A stretch of 64,000 nucleotides of DNA, from contig NC_045149.1 of the NCBI RefSeq assembly GCF_008831285.2, positions 22,078,535-22,142,534 on the forward strand, given 5' to 3'. Numbering within the stretch: position 1 is the stretch's first letter; every line of letters starts with the position of its first letter. Position numbers and translations under genes: made by a program. The DNA comes from Nymphaea colorata. Lineage: Eukaryota; Streptophyta; Magnoliopsida; Nymphaeales; Nymphaeaceae. Shown piece by piece: positions 46,531 through 59,415 of the stretch. The notes under the pieces are model-generated. The model searched no databases. It worked only from the letters and a program-made list of their open reading frames with translations, and was not told the DNA's origin.

Positions 46531-49500
46531 AACCTTCACCCAAATTTCACCTCTCTTGTAACTCCTCTGAAATTAGAACTGAAAACAATTCATCAGTCGT
46601 AGACCCATAGCCAACTGCAAATACAAACATCCTACAAAGAAATGAAGCTGATTAAGGACATTAGAAATTATTTTCTAAATAAGTGGTAACTTTGTAAAAC
46701 ATACTGAACAATTTGTGTGAACTTCCCTACAGGTGACCCATGTATAAAGTATGGCAAACAATTTTCATACTCAGAATGCTCCTTGCAAAGAAGGTGCATA
46801 GAAAGGAGCAAAAATGCAAAGACATTTGCACATCATGCTCTGATAGCATTGCATCAATGTCAAAAAGTGAAACATCTCAAGCATGTCCCACATAAGAAAT
46901 GAATAACTACAATTATCTGATGATTCTGATCTAATCATGTCCAATGGTATGGTTAACCTACATTCTAACTAATTATGATAACTAAAGAGAAAAAACGACA
47001 CATACAAATATTATTCAGATAGAAAACTAACAGCCGGAGAAGCAAAATTCACGAACTTATCAACCAGAATCCACTGCATAAGAAAGCCCACAACCAACAC
47101 AAAGCAGATTGCTAAGCAATACAACTGTATAGGTAAACATCTTTAAATAATAAAAATCCAATTGACATTCTCCTCTGGATTGACTTATAATGTGATTAAC
47201 AAAGAAGGAGACAGAAAATAAAGTGTACCATACAAATTCCATTGACCTAAAGGATCAGGATATATCCTCAGTTTGTAATGCAGGAGAGGATGAAGAAATG
47301 TTCTTGGACCCATATTTAATTTGTGGTTTTTTTATTTTTATGGATTTTGGTACTTGTGTTGTATTGATTAGATTCCATCCATGATCCATGCTAGATAAGG
47401 GCTTTTTTTGCCTATTACATTCTTATTTAGGCGCTGTTCTAAGCTTGCCCAATTTGGTTAATTAAGAATTTCTGTTCTCTAATTTTATTTAGGTTTTCTC
47501 TACATTAGTAGCATATGAGTAGGATAAAATGGGCCTTTCTTAAGATTCATTCCTGAATTTGCATCAATTTGATATCTGACTTAGGTTGATCATCACCTTG
47601 ATCATGATGTTGCATAGTTCTAGAAGTGAGCAACGAGAAGCAATGGAAGCACATCTGAAACATGCAGACACTATCAATGTGTTATTATGTGGAATCAGGT
47701 ATATGCAAGGTGTGGGTATACATCTCCAACATGCATGAAAATAATTTGATCAAAATTTCAGGTGGAACAGCTTAGACACTTAGGATGCGTGACCTATGAC
47801 CAGAAACTGACAGCATGTAATATGAATTTACCAAAATCCGAGAACATCCATGCAACAAACCATGTTCATCAACTAGACATGCAGAAACTATCAACCACAA
47901 AAAAAAAAGACCAGCTTCAAGACCACAAGTGGTCAACAGCAAGCTAAATGTTGGCAATGTTTGGTAAGTTTGTTGGCAGTTTAGGGCACCTTGAAAGCTT
48001 CAAACGTTAGCAGTTTCTAGAGCTTGCACTGGCGACGCAAGGCATGAATGGTAGTACAAGGGCTAATGAGCATCAACTAGCAACAGAAGGCTGGTCATCG
48101 GCATCCTACCCTGTTAAGGACAAATCTTGGCCACTAAGCTCATAAGGGAACTAAAGGCTACTGCTTTCCATGAATGGGCAGCACTTTGAGTTCCACCAGG
48201 CACCATAACACCACATGGTAGCACTTAGCTATGATTCAATTTGAAGGGCTTGCCATCTTTGGTGGACAACTTTAGGTCAAGCATGGAAGTTAGGGGTCGC
48301 GACAATCCACACTTTGCTGAGATGAAGCGAGTTATGCAGGATAAGTTCATATCTCATGAGCTGTGAGAAAGATATCAATTTTCGATCTTGTACTAAGATC
48401 GAGGAAATGACAAGCCCGCTATTCACTCGGTAGCTGACCTACATCACTCTTTCTTTCTGCTGTGAAATAAGACTGATCCACTTTCGACTCTTTCAAAGAG
48501 TCTTTCGGTTGTTCGACGAATCCAACTGCAGACAGTGAAGAACGGGTTTATCAGAAACCAAGCCACAGAGAAAACCATTTTTTCATAGCCTTGGTTTCTA
48601 CCTTCAAAACAAACCGATGTCAACCTATCCACTTTGACTGTGAGGGTTTATGGTGTGCTAAAATCAGCAGCTTTAGAATCTGCCTGACCTTTTGACTTGA
48701 CTGGTGTGACCGGTATGGGAGTACGAGTAGTTGGTGATGAAGGCATGAGCTACCCATTGTATAGCTACAAGAAGTGCCTATAATTGAGGCAGAGCTCAAG
48801 GCCGATGGTGAATATAGAGAGAAGATTCATTGCCTCAACCTTTACATCCAAATTAAGGAAAAACGGGACAGACAATATACTTAGATGAACTTCATGCATT
48901 TATTGTTGACAATTAGTTTGTGTCTCGACAATCTCTATCTACTATCATCCACATCGAAAAGTAATAGAAGTACAAAATAAGCTACACACCAATGGGGGAT
49001 ATACATCTTTCAAGCCTTCAGAAAGACACCTTTTTCAAAACAAGGACAGGTCATTGCCTTCATAATGTGAAAATAAGATAAGGTAGGATGCACATATAAG
49101 ACACCCTCCAAGAAAAAGTTAGACGGTAGGCCCCTTCGCTTCAAGTGTGAAGGACAATGTCTAGCAATTGCCAACAATGGCCTAGGGCAAGCTTTAATGG
49201 AAATTATATGAGTTAACTGAACAACCAACGAGAATAATTAGCAAAAAGTGGTCTACAAGCGCACCAATCCCTGAAGATAATGAAGCCAAATCTTCTCCTG
49301 TCCAAGGAAAATGTTGCAGGAATGGGCTTAAATTTAATAATCCTTTTATTTGGATCAATGATGCAGGAAAGGCGACAAGTGGCATGTGCAAAGACTGGTA
49401 GCATAGACTAAAATTCTTAATTTTTTGCATAATCCAAACTAGCTTAGAGTTAGATTTTGCCTATCTAAATTCTCAATTTTTTCCAGCAGCTCGGTTGATG

Positions 49501-50560
49501 TGATCAACAAAGAATTTGAGTTTCTCTAGTTTTCTTTCTGTTTTCATTGCATTGGTGGACTACCAGCTAAGTGACGTAGATTTTTCTGGTAAGATGGTCT
49601 CAAACTGCATCGCTTTGTCGACCAATAAGTAAAATAGATAGAAAGCAAGGCACCTGAGAGGAGGAAAAGGAATAACTAGATTGTTGTTCTCCTAAAGAAT
49701 ATAGTAAGAGTTCCTCCACGTTGCCTAAAATCAAACAAAATGGAATCCAGATAATTTGACGCCAAAGAAATATCCGGAATAACTAAAGCCACGATTTGCA
49801 AAGGCATGAGAGAACCAAGAGAACCCTGCATTAGTCCCACGAAATCTAATCCAGTTAAACCGAATATACGTCAAAATATTCACTTCACTTCTAAGGGTCG
49901 TCCCACCAAGTTCCAAATGAAAACCAAGAACTACCAATTTCATGTGCAAATGGATCAAGAGGTCCCTTACATCAATCTCACTCAATCCGGCCGCAGTCAA
50001 ACAAAATAAGCATCTAATAGTAAAGCAGAAATTCGGAATTTGACCCTCAAAATCTCTTTGGAGCACCAAACTCCAGAAGTCAAACCATAAAAACGAATCA
50101 AACAGCCCAGGCACTGTTGCGATGCAATCCATTATGAGTGCCACAGATTATACACCAAAGAACTGGCCCACAATTTTAGGGCAAGGAATCCCTCGGACAA
50201 ACACCAGGGCAACCCCAAACGCCACAAAAACCTAGAGTTTCGTTTCCTTCGATCCAATAAAGAATAATCCGAGGCAGAATGTTCAGTACGTTTACGAAGG
50301 TCAGCAAACTTGGACCGTCGGGAGCCATCCCAGAGAGAAACCCATCAAATGCGTACGCCCATACCAAACTCGAAACAAAATCACCGATTCCAAAAAGGTT
50401 GACGGAAGAGAAACTAACGGCAATCAGGAATTAGAGGGAACAAAGAGAAGGGTCACCTCCTCAAGATGGAGAAAAAGCGCGGCAGCAACGTACGGACGAC
50501 TCAACCCCACCGATCTCTTTCCATCAGCATGGCGAGACTGAGCTCGCCCTATTGCCGCTT
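46531..50560 (-). other. Probable 5' leader and 3.9-kb leader intron of the RS-protein gene
   Basis: Coding exon 1 extends upstream to an acceptor at 46566 (TTTCAG). A GC-richer segment near 50457-50560 ends in a good donor (GAG|GTGACC at 50456) and looks like a non-coding first exon; it contains a 9-codon upstream ORF at 50501-50530. The roughly 3.9-kb intron between them holds no recognised gene. A fragment near 48295-48365 (AEMKRVMQDKFISHEL) faintly recalls retrotransposon gag but is interrupted by stops. Assignment of the leader exon is inference. Confidence 0.4.
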
Positions 50561-50994
50561 TATGGTGCAAATGAAATTGTACGTTCTTCAATGTGGAAAT
50601 TGACTGTATTACCCCTCATTTAGCACGACTGCCAAATGCGCGCTCTTATACGTTTAGGGGTATTTTTGGAAATCTATCCGGAATTTTTTTAATGTCCCCA
50701 GCCTCTGTGCTGTTTTTTGGTTTTTCAGGAAACTTTCTTTTTTGAGCCCTGCCATTTTACATAATTCAAATGCATACCTAGTATTTCTATTTTTTTCTTT
50801 ACCCTCACTGGAGAGAAGCGACCATGTTATGTGTTATGGGGAGTCACACACTAAACATGAACTTTGCCTCATAAAAACGATACAATTGAACTCATCTCTA
50901 TATTTTTGTTTCCACAATCAAATGGTTCCTGCACAATTGAAGACCTTCATAACAAAGATCTTCAAAAGCTTCTAACTTCATCTCTCACTCACTC

Positions 50995-51021
50995 ACTCTC
51001 TCTCTCTCTCTCTCTCTCTCT
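50995..51021. repeat. (CT)n microsatellite
   Basis: Run of CT dinucleotides seen directly. Confidence 0.95.
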
Positions 51022-52009
51022 TTTCTCCACTCTATCTTCTTTTTTCGGTGGGTTTTTTGTTTACTTTTGTTTTCTTTGTTTTTTGCTGACTTATTGTTTT
51101 CTTAATGAGTAAGAGCACCAAATTTTGTTAATGAATTCTCATTTTATCGGCAAAAGCTTCACCTTTCCTAGTTCTTACTTCTACAATAAGCTGCTAAGGC
51201 GATGCCTTGGACAATTAGATGGTCCAACAAAAAAAAAAAGTTCAAAAGTAGTCCAAAGGTTTTTTTTTTTTTTTTTGGTTAATGTGTTGATTGAACCCAT
51301 GTAGTCTTGAAATCCTATAACATCTCATTGATAAGTCCACTCTCATATCAATAATTGTAGTGAATCTTGAGAGATCTATAGAAAGGGTTAGGTAAGTGTT
51401 TGACTGTTCTGGTTCTTAAACTTTTTTTTTTTAGTATTAGAACTAGAGATGGGTTGGTATCCATCAAATTTAGAGCTCGAGCTCAGTGTGGGAGTAGATC
51501 ATGTCGTGACAATATCAACATTCAATGTGGAATGTAGTTGTAAAAATTTTGGCTTAAAGTAAATGTTTTTTTTTTTGTTTAAAGTTTCTCAAAGCCTACT
51601 CTAGCTTGACTTTGTCTTTAAAAAAAAAAGAAAAAAAAAAGGAGGCGAAATTCTAGTCTATTAAGTTGAGCAACGTTGTCGTCATTGTAGTGGTTACATT
51701 TGTCAAGAAAAGTTCATTGCTCAGCACAATCAAATACAAGTTTTTATTACTTACATTATGATTACCTTAGTAGTTTGTTTCGTTTGTTGTTGAGGCATGC
51801 ATTTTGTTTCCTTCATCAAATTTTTTGTGTTTTTTTCCATTTCAAGTATTCACTTAGTTGCATACCGATAGATTCTTTGTTTGGTTTATTTCTAGTTAGG
51901 TTGTGATTTTTAAAGCATTTGCTTGAGGGATGACGAGAAAGTGGTGAACTTATCCGCATCACTTGGACACTTACCTTGTCTTGAGTCTTAACTGATGACA
52001 TTCCCAAGC

Positions 52010-52107
52010 CCAAGGGGGTTGGTATAATGGATGAAGCATGTCTGGTAGACAGTCAATCTCTGTTTCGAGTTTTTGTAGCACCAACTCTCTGTGCTGCAAA
52101 AAAAAAT
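52010..52107 (+). mobile_element. SINE-like fragment with tRNA-type head and A-tail
   Basis: TGGTATAATGG at 52020-52030 matches the RNA polymerase III A box. GTTTCGAGT at 52062-52070 is a degraded B box at about the right distance. The segment ends in an A run at 52098-52106. The head-plus-tail layout fits a plant SINE, but I see no clear target duplication. Confidence 0.4.
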
Positions 52108-52928
52108 ACACGATATGCAAGTTAAAACATAGCTAAGGCAGAGACACAAAAAATAGGTCTGGTATCATATGAGGAATGAGTGAGGGCCTTGAGCTCTCAA
52201 GCTTCTTTTGCTCACTTGAAGTCTTAACTAATGACAAATGATGTCCACGATAAGAAATTGTTTATTGCCATGGGAGACCTTGTTTTCGTATGTTGTCAAT
52301 TTACTTTTTCAACATGTTGCTTGCTTTTATCCATGTTTTATTATTTTCTACTGCTTTTTTATTTTACATTTTGTTGTGGATGTAAGTATAAATGTTTGGG
52401 AAATTATACATTATCTTTTAAAAGATCTTTTTTAAAATTTAATGGTCTGTTTTTTTGGGATGAGTTTTTTCTAGATGTGCCTATTACTAACTTTTGAAAT
52501 AGTTGAATTGCAAAAGTGTTTTTGTTATGAATTGATGCTGGTAGACAATTTGCTATTTCTCGAATTGGAAAAGGGAAAAAGAACATGCTGCTATGACCCT
52601 AAACATGCATCTATACTGGTATCTTTCATGTCCAATGTTGCTATGTGGGTTTATGAAACCTTCTAAGAAATCTCTAATGAGATCGGTACATTATCTTACC
52701 ACTTCTGTTATTTCCTATTGTAATTTATAGCATTTTAATTTCTTGTCTTGTATGACATTTTGTGATTATAAGTTTCTCTCCCTGCATATATCAAGAAAGA
52801 AGTATACTTTGGACACAAGATAACTAGATATTTTGTTTCCTTAATCAAAGAGCAAAGAGATCTTTTTTTTTTTTTTTTTGTGGTCGCCTTCATCCAGGAA
52901 AACTTTGCTGCCATACAAGCTAAATATC

Positions 52929-53600
52929 CAAATGATTTATGTGATCCTAATATAGGCCATTTGACACCGCTAACAATTTGTCACTAAACAGTGAGTCTGC
53001 AAAAAAAAATTGTGATAAATTCAAGGAATCTTGAAACATAATGTTTCCTCAAGTTATTGATAGTAATAATATTTTATTGGTGCCAATAGCTCATAAAAGA
53101 TAATATAAAATTTTGTTGTCGGATTTTGATGCATAAAATTTCATGCTTAATTTGCTTACATAGTCATTTAGCTTTAATACACAGTGATATAATAGAGCAA
53201 AGGAAATGGAAGAAGTGGATGAATTTCAAGACATTATGAATTCATTAATTGTTAATAGATACAAGGTAAAGATGCAAATGATTTATGTGATCCCTAATAT
53301 GCCATTGACCGTCATAATAAATTGTTATTGTCCAGTGAATTTGTGCAAAAAGCTATCGTAGATTTATAAAATCGAAGAACATATTGTTTCATGAATCTGC
53401 CCCAAATTATGTATTGGATAATAACAATTTGTTATTCGAGTCAATAACCCATAAAAGAGAATATAAAATCAGACTTTGATTCATAAAATTTCATGCTTAA
53501 TTTGCTTAAACTACCATCTAGCTATAATACACAGTTATATAGTAGAGCAAAGGAAATGGCAGAAGTGGATGAATTTTAGACATTACGAATTCATTGGATT
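52929..53600. repeat. Tandem duplication, unit about 346 bp
   Basis: Two diverged copies start CAAATGATTTATGTGATCC at 52929 and 53275. They share further landmarks in order, including AAAATTTCATGCTTAATTTG, TAATACACAGT, TAGAGCAAAGGAAATGG and AGAAGTGGATGAATTT. The copies differ by many substitutions and small indels, so the duplication is old. Neither copy has an open frame with a recognised domain. Confidence 0.85.
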
Positions 53601-54244
53601 GCCGTCCCTATATATCATCCGGCTGTAATTCAAGCATCACAGATTGTGAATAAGATTTGCCTTGCACTTGCTAATGTTCTTCCAAAAGAGATTATTTTTA
53701 TTTTCCTTACTGCCAATGTTAGTTCTAGTTTCATTTGTTCTTGCTGGAAATATGCTGGAATAACAATATTCACAATTTTCACATATTTTGCTTATGGGAA
53801 CACCATTTAATGTATGTACCAAAGTTATAGGTCCATGGAAATTTTGTCTAAAGCATGGTCATAAAAAATGCATTTTTTTAAAAAACATGTTTTATTCTTC
53901 AAAAATAAGTCAGCCGTATAAAACTACAAAAAATACCAGTCTTTCTTAAAAAAGATGACAAAAGCAAAAAAACATGTTTTTTTTTGCATTTTCTATTATC
54001 ACATTTTAATTTTAGATTTTTTTTGCAATTTTATTTTCAATATATATTTTCTTAATGTTTTAAGATTTTTTTTCAGTTCTTTTTGAGATTTTTTTTTTTT
54101 GTAAAAACAGAATATTATTCCCGAGAAAAGTCTTGCTATTTAGAACCCATCAATAATATTTGTGAGTATAGCTTAAAGCATATTCTTTGGCTGTTCATTT
54201 ATGAACATTTGGTTGGCTCAAAAAATTCAGGATGACCATTTTCT

Positions 54245-54249
<5 letters not shown>

Positions 54250-54297
<48 letters not shown>
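54250..54297. repeat. (TA)n microsatellite
   Basis: About 48 bases of alternating T and A. Confidence 0.95.
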
Positions 54298-54299
<2 letters not shown>

Positions 54300-54808
54300 C
54301 TTATGGAATTATCGTTCATTTGGAACTTACATGAAGCTCATGAATAGTTGAAACTGGATTAATTTGAACTTAGGCAAATGGATTTATGTTCGAATTCAGA
54401 TTTATACTGTTTTTTACAAAACTGAATTTGAATGCAGCTGGGCTACGAAAATCAGGTTGAATTTTTTTATCGAATCTTACTAAGATATCAGACTCCGAGT
54501 CAATCCAGTCATGTAATGTCAAATATGAATCTAATTAATAACCGATTCAAAATTTCAAGGCATTTAGCTAGCCAAATTCGACTGTTGACGCTTTAATAAT
54601 CATTTTGCGTAAGAAAGGGGCCGTGACCATGATGGGATATAACACAGAATAATAAAACAATGGAAGGGCAAAAGCTGACCACCTGATCGTCTTCTTCCTC
54701 ACTCTTTCCCGCGCCTCCGTTTTCCTTCATCTGCCGTTGAACCAGGGATTTCCTTCATCCCCACGAAGCGGTAACCTCTAAAGTCCCTAAATCCGAGTTA
54801 CCATCGCC

Positions 54809-57388
54809 ATGAATATTCTTGGAAAGCTGGGATTCGGGAGCCCCAAGGCCGCCACTGCGCAGGCGGAGGCGACTGGCCCCGATGACCACCCCCCGCCGGC
54901 CGGCCAGCAGTTCGCCCAATTCGGGGCCGGATGCTTCTGGGGCGTCGAGCTGGCGTTCCAGAGGGCCCCTGGCGTCACCAAGACGGAGGTTGGTTATAGC
55001 CAGGGTACGCTGCATAACCCTTCCTATAATGACGTCTGCTCCGGGATGTCCGGCCATGCGGAGGTCGTCCGTGTTCAGTATGACCCTCAGGAGTGTACCT
55101 ACGAGTCGTTGCTCGATGTCTTCTGGGGTCGGCATGATCCCACCACGATCAACCGTCAGGTCCGATTTCTATCATTTTCGCTTTTCCCCGCCCTTTTTCT
55201 TTGCCGGAAAATTGTTGTTGGTATGGTTTATATCTGGGGACTGCTTTCTCATGAGGATTTAGTAGGTTTTCTTTGATTGGAGATAGAAGATGGTCTGGTC
55301 TAGTTCATTTGATGTTTCGTGTCAGAAAATCTGTGATCCTATGTTTTTTTCCCTCTTTTTTCGGATATACGTTGCTAACTTTCTGCTTTATGTGGCAATG
55401 AATCCAGTGGCAGTGCGCGATTGATGTTTAATTCTTAGCCCAACTAATTTTGGATGTTTGAGGTTGTTCTGGCAAGTGAGATATAAGAATGAGAATGGTA
55501 AGACCTCATATACGTAATGAAGGTTATTAACAAGGATGTTTTAAGTTGTTCACTAGTGAAGTGAATTGACATTTTGTCTCCAAATGGCTCCAATTGAGAG
55601 TGGTGTCTCAAGTTACCTTGTAAGAATGAAATAAAATTATAAAAGAAAAACAAGAAGGTATTAGGAGGAGGAGAAAGGGCAAAAAGGTTACATGTTAGTT
55701 TCTCACCTTTACAATAACTACTGATGATCTTCTCTATTTTAATCATGGAAGACAGGTCCCAGAATTCCTACACAATTATAATTCTTAGTTGAAGGGTTAT
55801 TAGTCGGAAAATTGTTATTTAAGAACATGCAGCACCGACTGCAAGAGGAAGATAAGTTGTGGAGTCATTAGCAACTTGAGCTACACATCTGGCGCCGTAC
55901 ATACAGGATAGAAGGACTTCATAAAGTAACGGCTCCTGAGTCAGCAGCCATGGTGTTGGAGTATGTATCCTGCATAGGAAGAGATACCAGCTTGACAAAG
56001 ATAGTTTATCTTTGTCTGTTTGCCGCAACAGGTTTGGAGATCGGAGTTGGACAATGTTTTCTCTTATTTTAAGTGCATTGCACTGCTGCAGGTCTCATCT
56101 CTATGATTTCACAAGCGGTGTAAGTATGCAGCTATGCCACCTATTCTCCATGTACATGTCTCCAGGGAGCGACTATCGTCTATGTTCACCACTTCTGGTT
56201 CTGCAACCACATACAACATTTTGAAAACAGACTATGCATCTTCAAGCCGACTGTGTCTTCGGTGCTTAAATTCTGCATCCAGGTTTTGGGAATGGTATTA
56301 CATAGTTATGTATCCTGGATTTGCTAACTCCTCCAGAGTCGTACTTTTTCCAAAAAATTAGTTCGTGCGTGCTTTACTGACAAGAGGAATGCACATATAA
56401 AGATGATATTTGAGAATATAAAAGCGTCCTCATCAACTAACAAATACCATGTGCCTGTTATTAGAAATGACAATAACTCACTTATGACACAGTCAAGCAG
56501 TGCTGATATCCATCTAAAGAGGCCTCGTGGCACGTTTTAGAACTGGAAGTATAGCACATCCTAAACCTTCACAATAGTTAGTTATAGAAGAATATAGAAA
56601 TGTAGACCGTGTTTGAATAGAGAAAAGTTGGCTAATCGGAGAAAAAAAGTTGAATGTCTAGGACAAGGAGAAAAAGGAACAAATTATTGAAGGTTTGGTA
56701 AAGAGGTACTCACTTTGCCATTGATTTCAACTGTTGGTACAAGTCATACTTCTTGTTTTAGAAGTTCATGTAGCACATACCCTTGCATAATTAGATTAAC
56801 TAATGCATATGGGAAAGGACGTAGGACTGCCCATGCTGACGTGGCAAGTCTATAAACCTCTTCTGTGTTCAAATGTGAAACACTGTCTATATGCTAGTGG
56901 CAGATAGATTCTGGTCCAGTTCGGCTGACATTCAATATTTGTTCCCAAGATCTAATGCAAGGATAATTTGACATGTTATGAATATGTTTCTGATCATTCT
57001 TCTGGCAGTACTGGATGTGCTATTGTGCTTCATATGTTGTTAATTTTTGTTTTGCATTATAAAAGCTTGTTGTTGCAAAGAACTTCAAAATTTGTTGCCA
57101 TTCCATTGGTTGCTAAGAATTAGGATTTGGCTCCAGGGTAATGATGTGGGTACTCAGTACCGTTCTGGAATATACTTCTATACACCAGAGCAGGAGAAAG
57201 CTGCTCTTGAATCGCTGGAACAACACCAGAAGGTTGTGAACAAAAAGATTGTTACCGAGATCCTGCCGGCGAAAAAGTTCTACAGGGCAGAGGATTATCA
57301 TCAGCAGTACCTTGCCAAGGGTGGCCGCTATGGCGACAAGCAGTCCACAGCTAAAGGCTGCAATGATCCTATCCGTTGTTATGGTTGA
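54809..57388 (+). CDS. MSRA: Peptide methionine sulfoxide reductase A
   Basis: Two exons, 54809-55159 and 57137-57388, give 603 nt and 200 aa, the length of non-plastid plant MsrA. It reduces the S form of methionine sulfoxide, free or in proteins, repairing oxidative damage. The catalytic motif GCFWG is present with Cys42. Further family motifs are [52 protein letters not shown] and [15 protein letters not shown]. Cys192 and Cys198 in the tail ([11 protein letters not shown]) are candidates for the resolving cysteines. Only about 34 residues precede the catalytic domain, with no obvious transit peptide, so cytosolic location is likely. Exon 1 is markedly GC-rich compared with exon 2 and the surroundings, which produces a spurious overlapping frame. 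A polyadenylation-like AATAAA lies near 57519. Confidence 0.97.
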
Positions 57389-59101
57389 CTTTTACAAAAT
57401 CCTTGGTTTGGTAAATCTACGCCAAGGTTGACAACATTTGGAAAGGCTCTGCTTCTTTGGTCTATTGATATGAAACGTGATGTAAACTGTTACTCTCTGA
57501 TATGCTTTTGTTGTTAATAAATAATTGTGGTAAGAGATTGCGTGCATGACCTTGTGGTTTAGAAATTTGGGTGAAGGACGATGACATAAATATGTTGATC
57601 TGCACAAACAAGCAAGAATATGTTGATTCTTTTGGTTCATTTCTAAGAGGTGTGACCGGTCATCGATCTTTGTCCGGGCAATATGTGCTTAAAGTGGTAG
57701 ATTTATTTAGCTTTCTTTCTCTCCCTTCATATGAAGAACCCTTACCAAGAACAGCCTGAATGGGTGCCCACTGCCATGCTTTACGTACCTCAAGAGCTTG
57801 GGGACCTTCTTCCATCCTAAGTGTTTTAAAAAAATATTGGCGGTATGTGTAGTTGGAGAATGGGATTAAGTACCGTTCAGTATTCCGTTTTACAAAATGC
57901 AAGCTTCTGATTTTATTTTTTAGAGTGGAACATATTTCCTTCATCTCAGGCAATTGTGAAAGTCTTCTTTTATTGTTCGTTCGTCTCAAAGTGAAGTGCT
58001 TGGTTTGGTGGTGAAGTCCTTGGGCTGGCTGTCACTTACCCGCATGCAATGCATGTTCAAGTCTATTCTGTTTAAATTTGTCTTCATCTGTTTCCAGCCG
58101 CACCTGACAATTTGGAGAATTATCATAGACCTTTGTTGTCCAAACTTGCCTGTAGTTCACGTCTAGAAGATGGTGTACCCCACAGTTTGGATTACCAAAC
58201 ATCTCCAGTTTGTGCATGCCTCATGACGATGGTCAAGTGCTCATCTGGTTCCCTTCTTAACAGATTGTCTGGCTTATTTGTCTCCCATTTCGATTGCGTG
58301 GGCACTATTTTGTAATACTGAAAGCGGAAAAGTAAAAAGGCATTCATGAATAAATCAGGCTGTATTTGTTTGGTTGGGTTAGTTTCTGTTTCAAAGCCCA
58401 AACAATCAGATTTGATTTCAGTTTAGTCATCATATGAGCATCCCAAACTAAGCGTCTTATTCTTTAAGTTGTGTTCTACACCATGTTCTTTGAGGTGAAA
58501 ATAGTAGCACTAGATTTCATCTAGAACGCCCCTAGATTGAGCAAGTTGCAGATTCCCACAATGGTGAAAATACATGTTTCTGTTCCATATAGGATTTCCC
58601 AGGATAGTGAGTTTTCGCCAAGATATATTATCTGCTCTATCATATTTCATTCTGGGATGGGAGTGATGTGGTGAATAGTCTGTATCTCTGCACTTTAATT
58701 TTGGCATTTCATGTTGGATAATTTTCAGCAGCAACTTGTTCGAGATATAAAAGGCATCTTTGAATGTTGGTTGGGCTACAGTTAACGCGCCTTAGTTGAA
58801 GTTGGACTTCTGTTCAGGCTGACATGACATCTTTGAAATGTCCAAGATTGTTTACGTGATCGGTAACTCCTTTTGGATTATGATGTTGACAAGGCTTAAA
58901 GAGAGGCCTTCAATTGGAGGGCGTCTTTTTCTTAAAAAAGAATATTCGATAGGGATAAGATCCAGTTTTCAAGAAAACCTTTGCATTCCATAATATTTGA
59001 ATCCAGAGCGTTGGACTTGTGAAAAGTTGTTTGAAATTATCTCAAACTGTAGTTGAATATTTTAACATTATTCAATATTTTCCTATTATGTTTGGCATGA
59101 C
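57389..59101. other. MSRA 3' flank and intergenic sequence
   Basis: MSRA 3' untranslated sequence, then AT-rich intergenic DNA with one SINE-like head (57995-58075). Small open frames here have no recognised domain. Confidence 0.6.
57995..58075 (+). mobile_element. SINE-like tRNA-derived head
   Basis: TGGTTTGGTGG at 58001-58011 fits the RNA polymerase III A box, and GTTCAAGTC at 58055-58063 is a good B box 44 bp downstream. The arms do not fold into an intact tRNA, so a SINE head or tRNA relic is more likely than a tRNA gene. The 3' end is not resolved. Confidence 0.4.
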
Positions 59102-59415
59102 ATGAACACGTTAAGTGAAGAATATTGTGCAGGTGTTGATAACCTTGTGAAATTTGTTGTCGAAAACAATGCAATGCTGAACAAAAAGATTAGATGCCCA
59201 TGTTTTAACTGTCACAACTATTATTTTAAGAGTTTACACGATGTAATGGATAATATGATTTGTCATGGGTTTTGCGAAAATTATATAAATTGGATATTCC
59301 ATGGGAAGCATATGACAACAATAGATACACCTTCTGCAAGTGCATCATGACACCAAAATAATGTTGATATGCAAGAAATGTTAGCAGATACATTTATAAA
59401 CTACACTACTGAAGT
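59102..59415 (+). pseudogene. CACTA (En/Spm) transposase-associated domain fragment
   Basis: The frame from 59102 reads EEYCAGVDNLVKFVVENN, then KKIRCPCFNCHNYYF, then MICHGFCENYINWIFHGKH. This matches the pattern of the transposase-associated domain found at the N-terminus of plant CACTA proteins (a GV..F..FA leader, I.CPC..C.N, then HL...GF...Y..W..HGE). After a TGA at 59348 the same frame continues as HQNNVDMQEMLADTF, also like the family, so the stop is a mutation inside a longer coding remnant. The rest of the transposase and the CACTA ends are not seen nearby. Confidence 0.7.

Larger units (their letters stand above)
50561..54808. other. Divergent intergenic region, RS-protein gene to MSRA
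   Basis: AT-rich, with several homopolymer T and A runs, a CT run at 50995-51021, a SINE-like piece at 52010-52107, a 346-bp tandem duplication at 52929-53600 and a TA run at 54250-54297. From about 54,690 the sequence becomes GC-rich and forms the MSRA 5' leader. No gene is recognised. Confidence 0.6.

Noticed and set aside
48290-48440. Gag-like peptide AEMKRVMQDKFISHEL
   Set aside because: Only a short resemblance to retrotransposon gag, interrupted by stops, with no LTR, protease or polymerase nearby; not enough for a feature.
54819-55262. 147-codon frame overlapping MSRA exon 1
   Set aside because: Shadow of the GC-rich exon in another frame; the MsrA frame has all catalytic motifs.
58001-58063. 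A functional tRNA gene at the A-box/B-box pair
   Set aside because: The flanks do not form an acceptor stem or anticodon arm, so it is at best a SINE head or relic.
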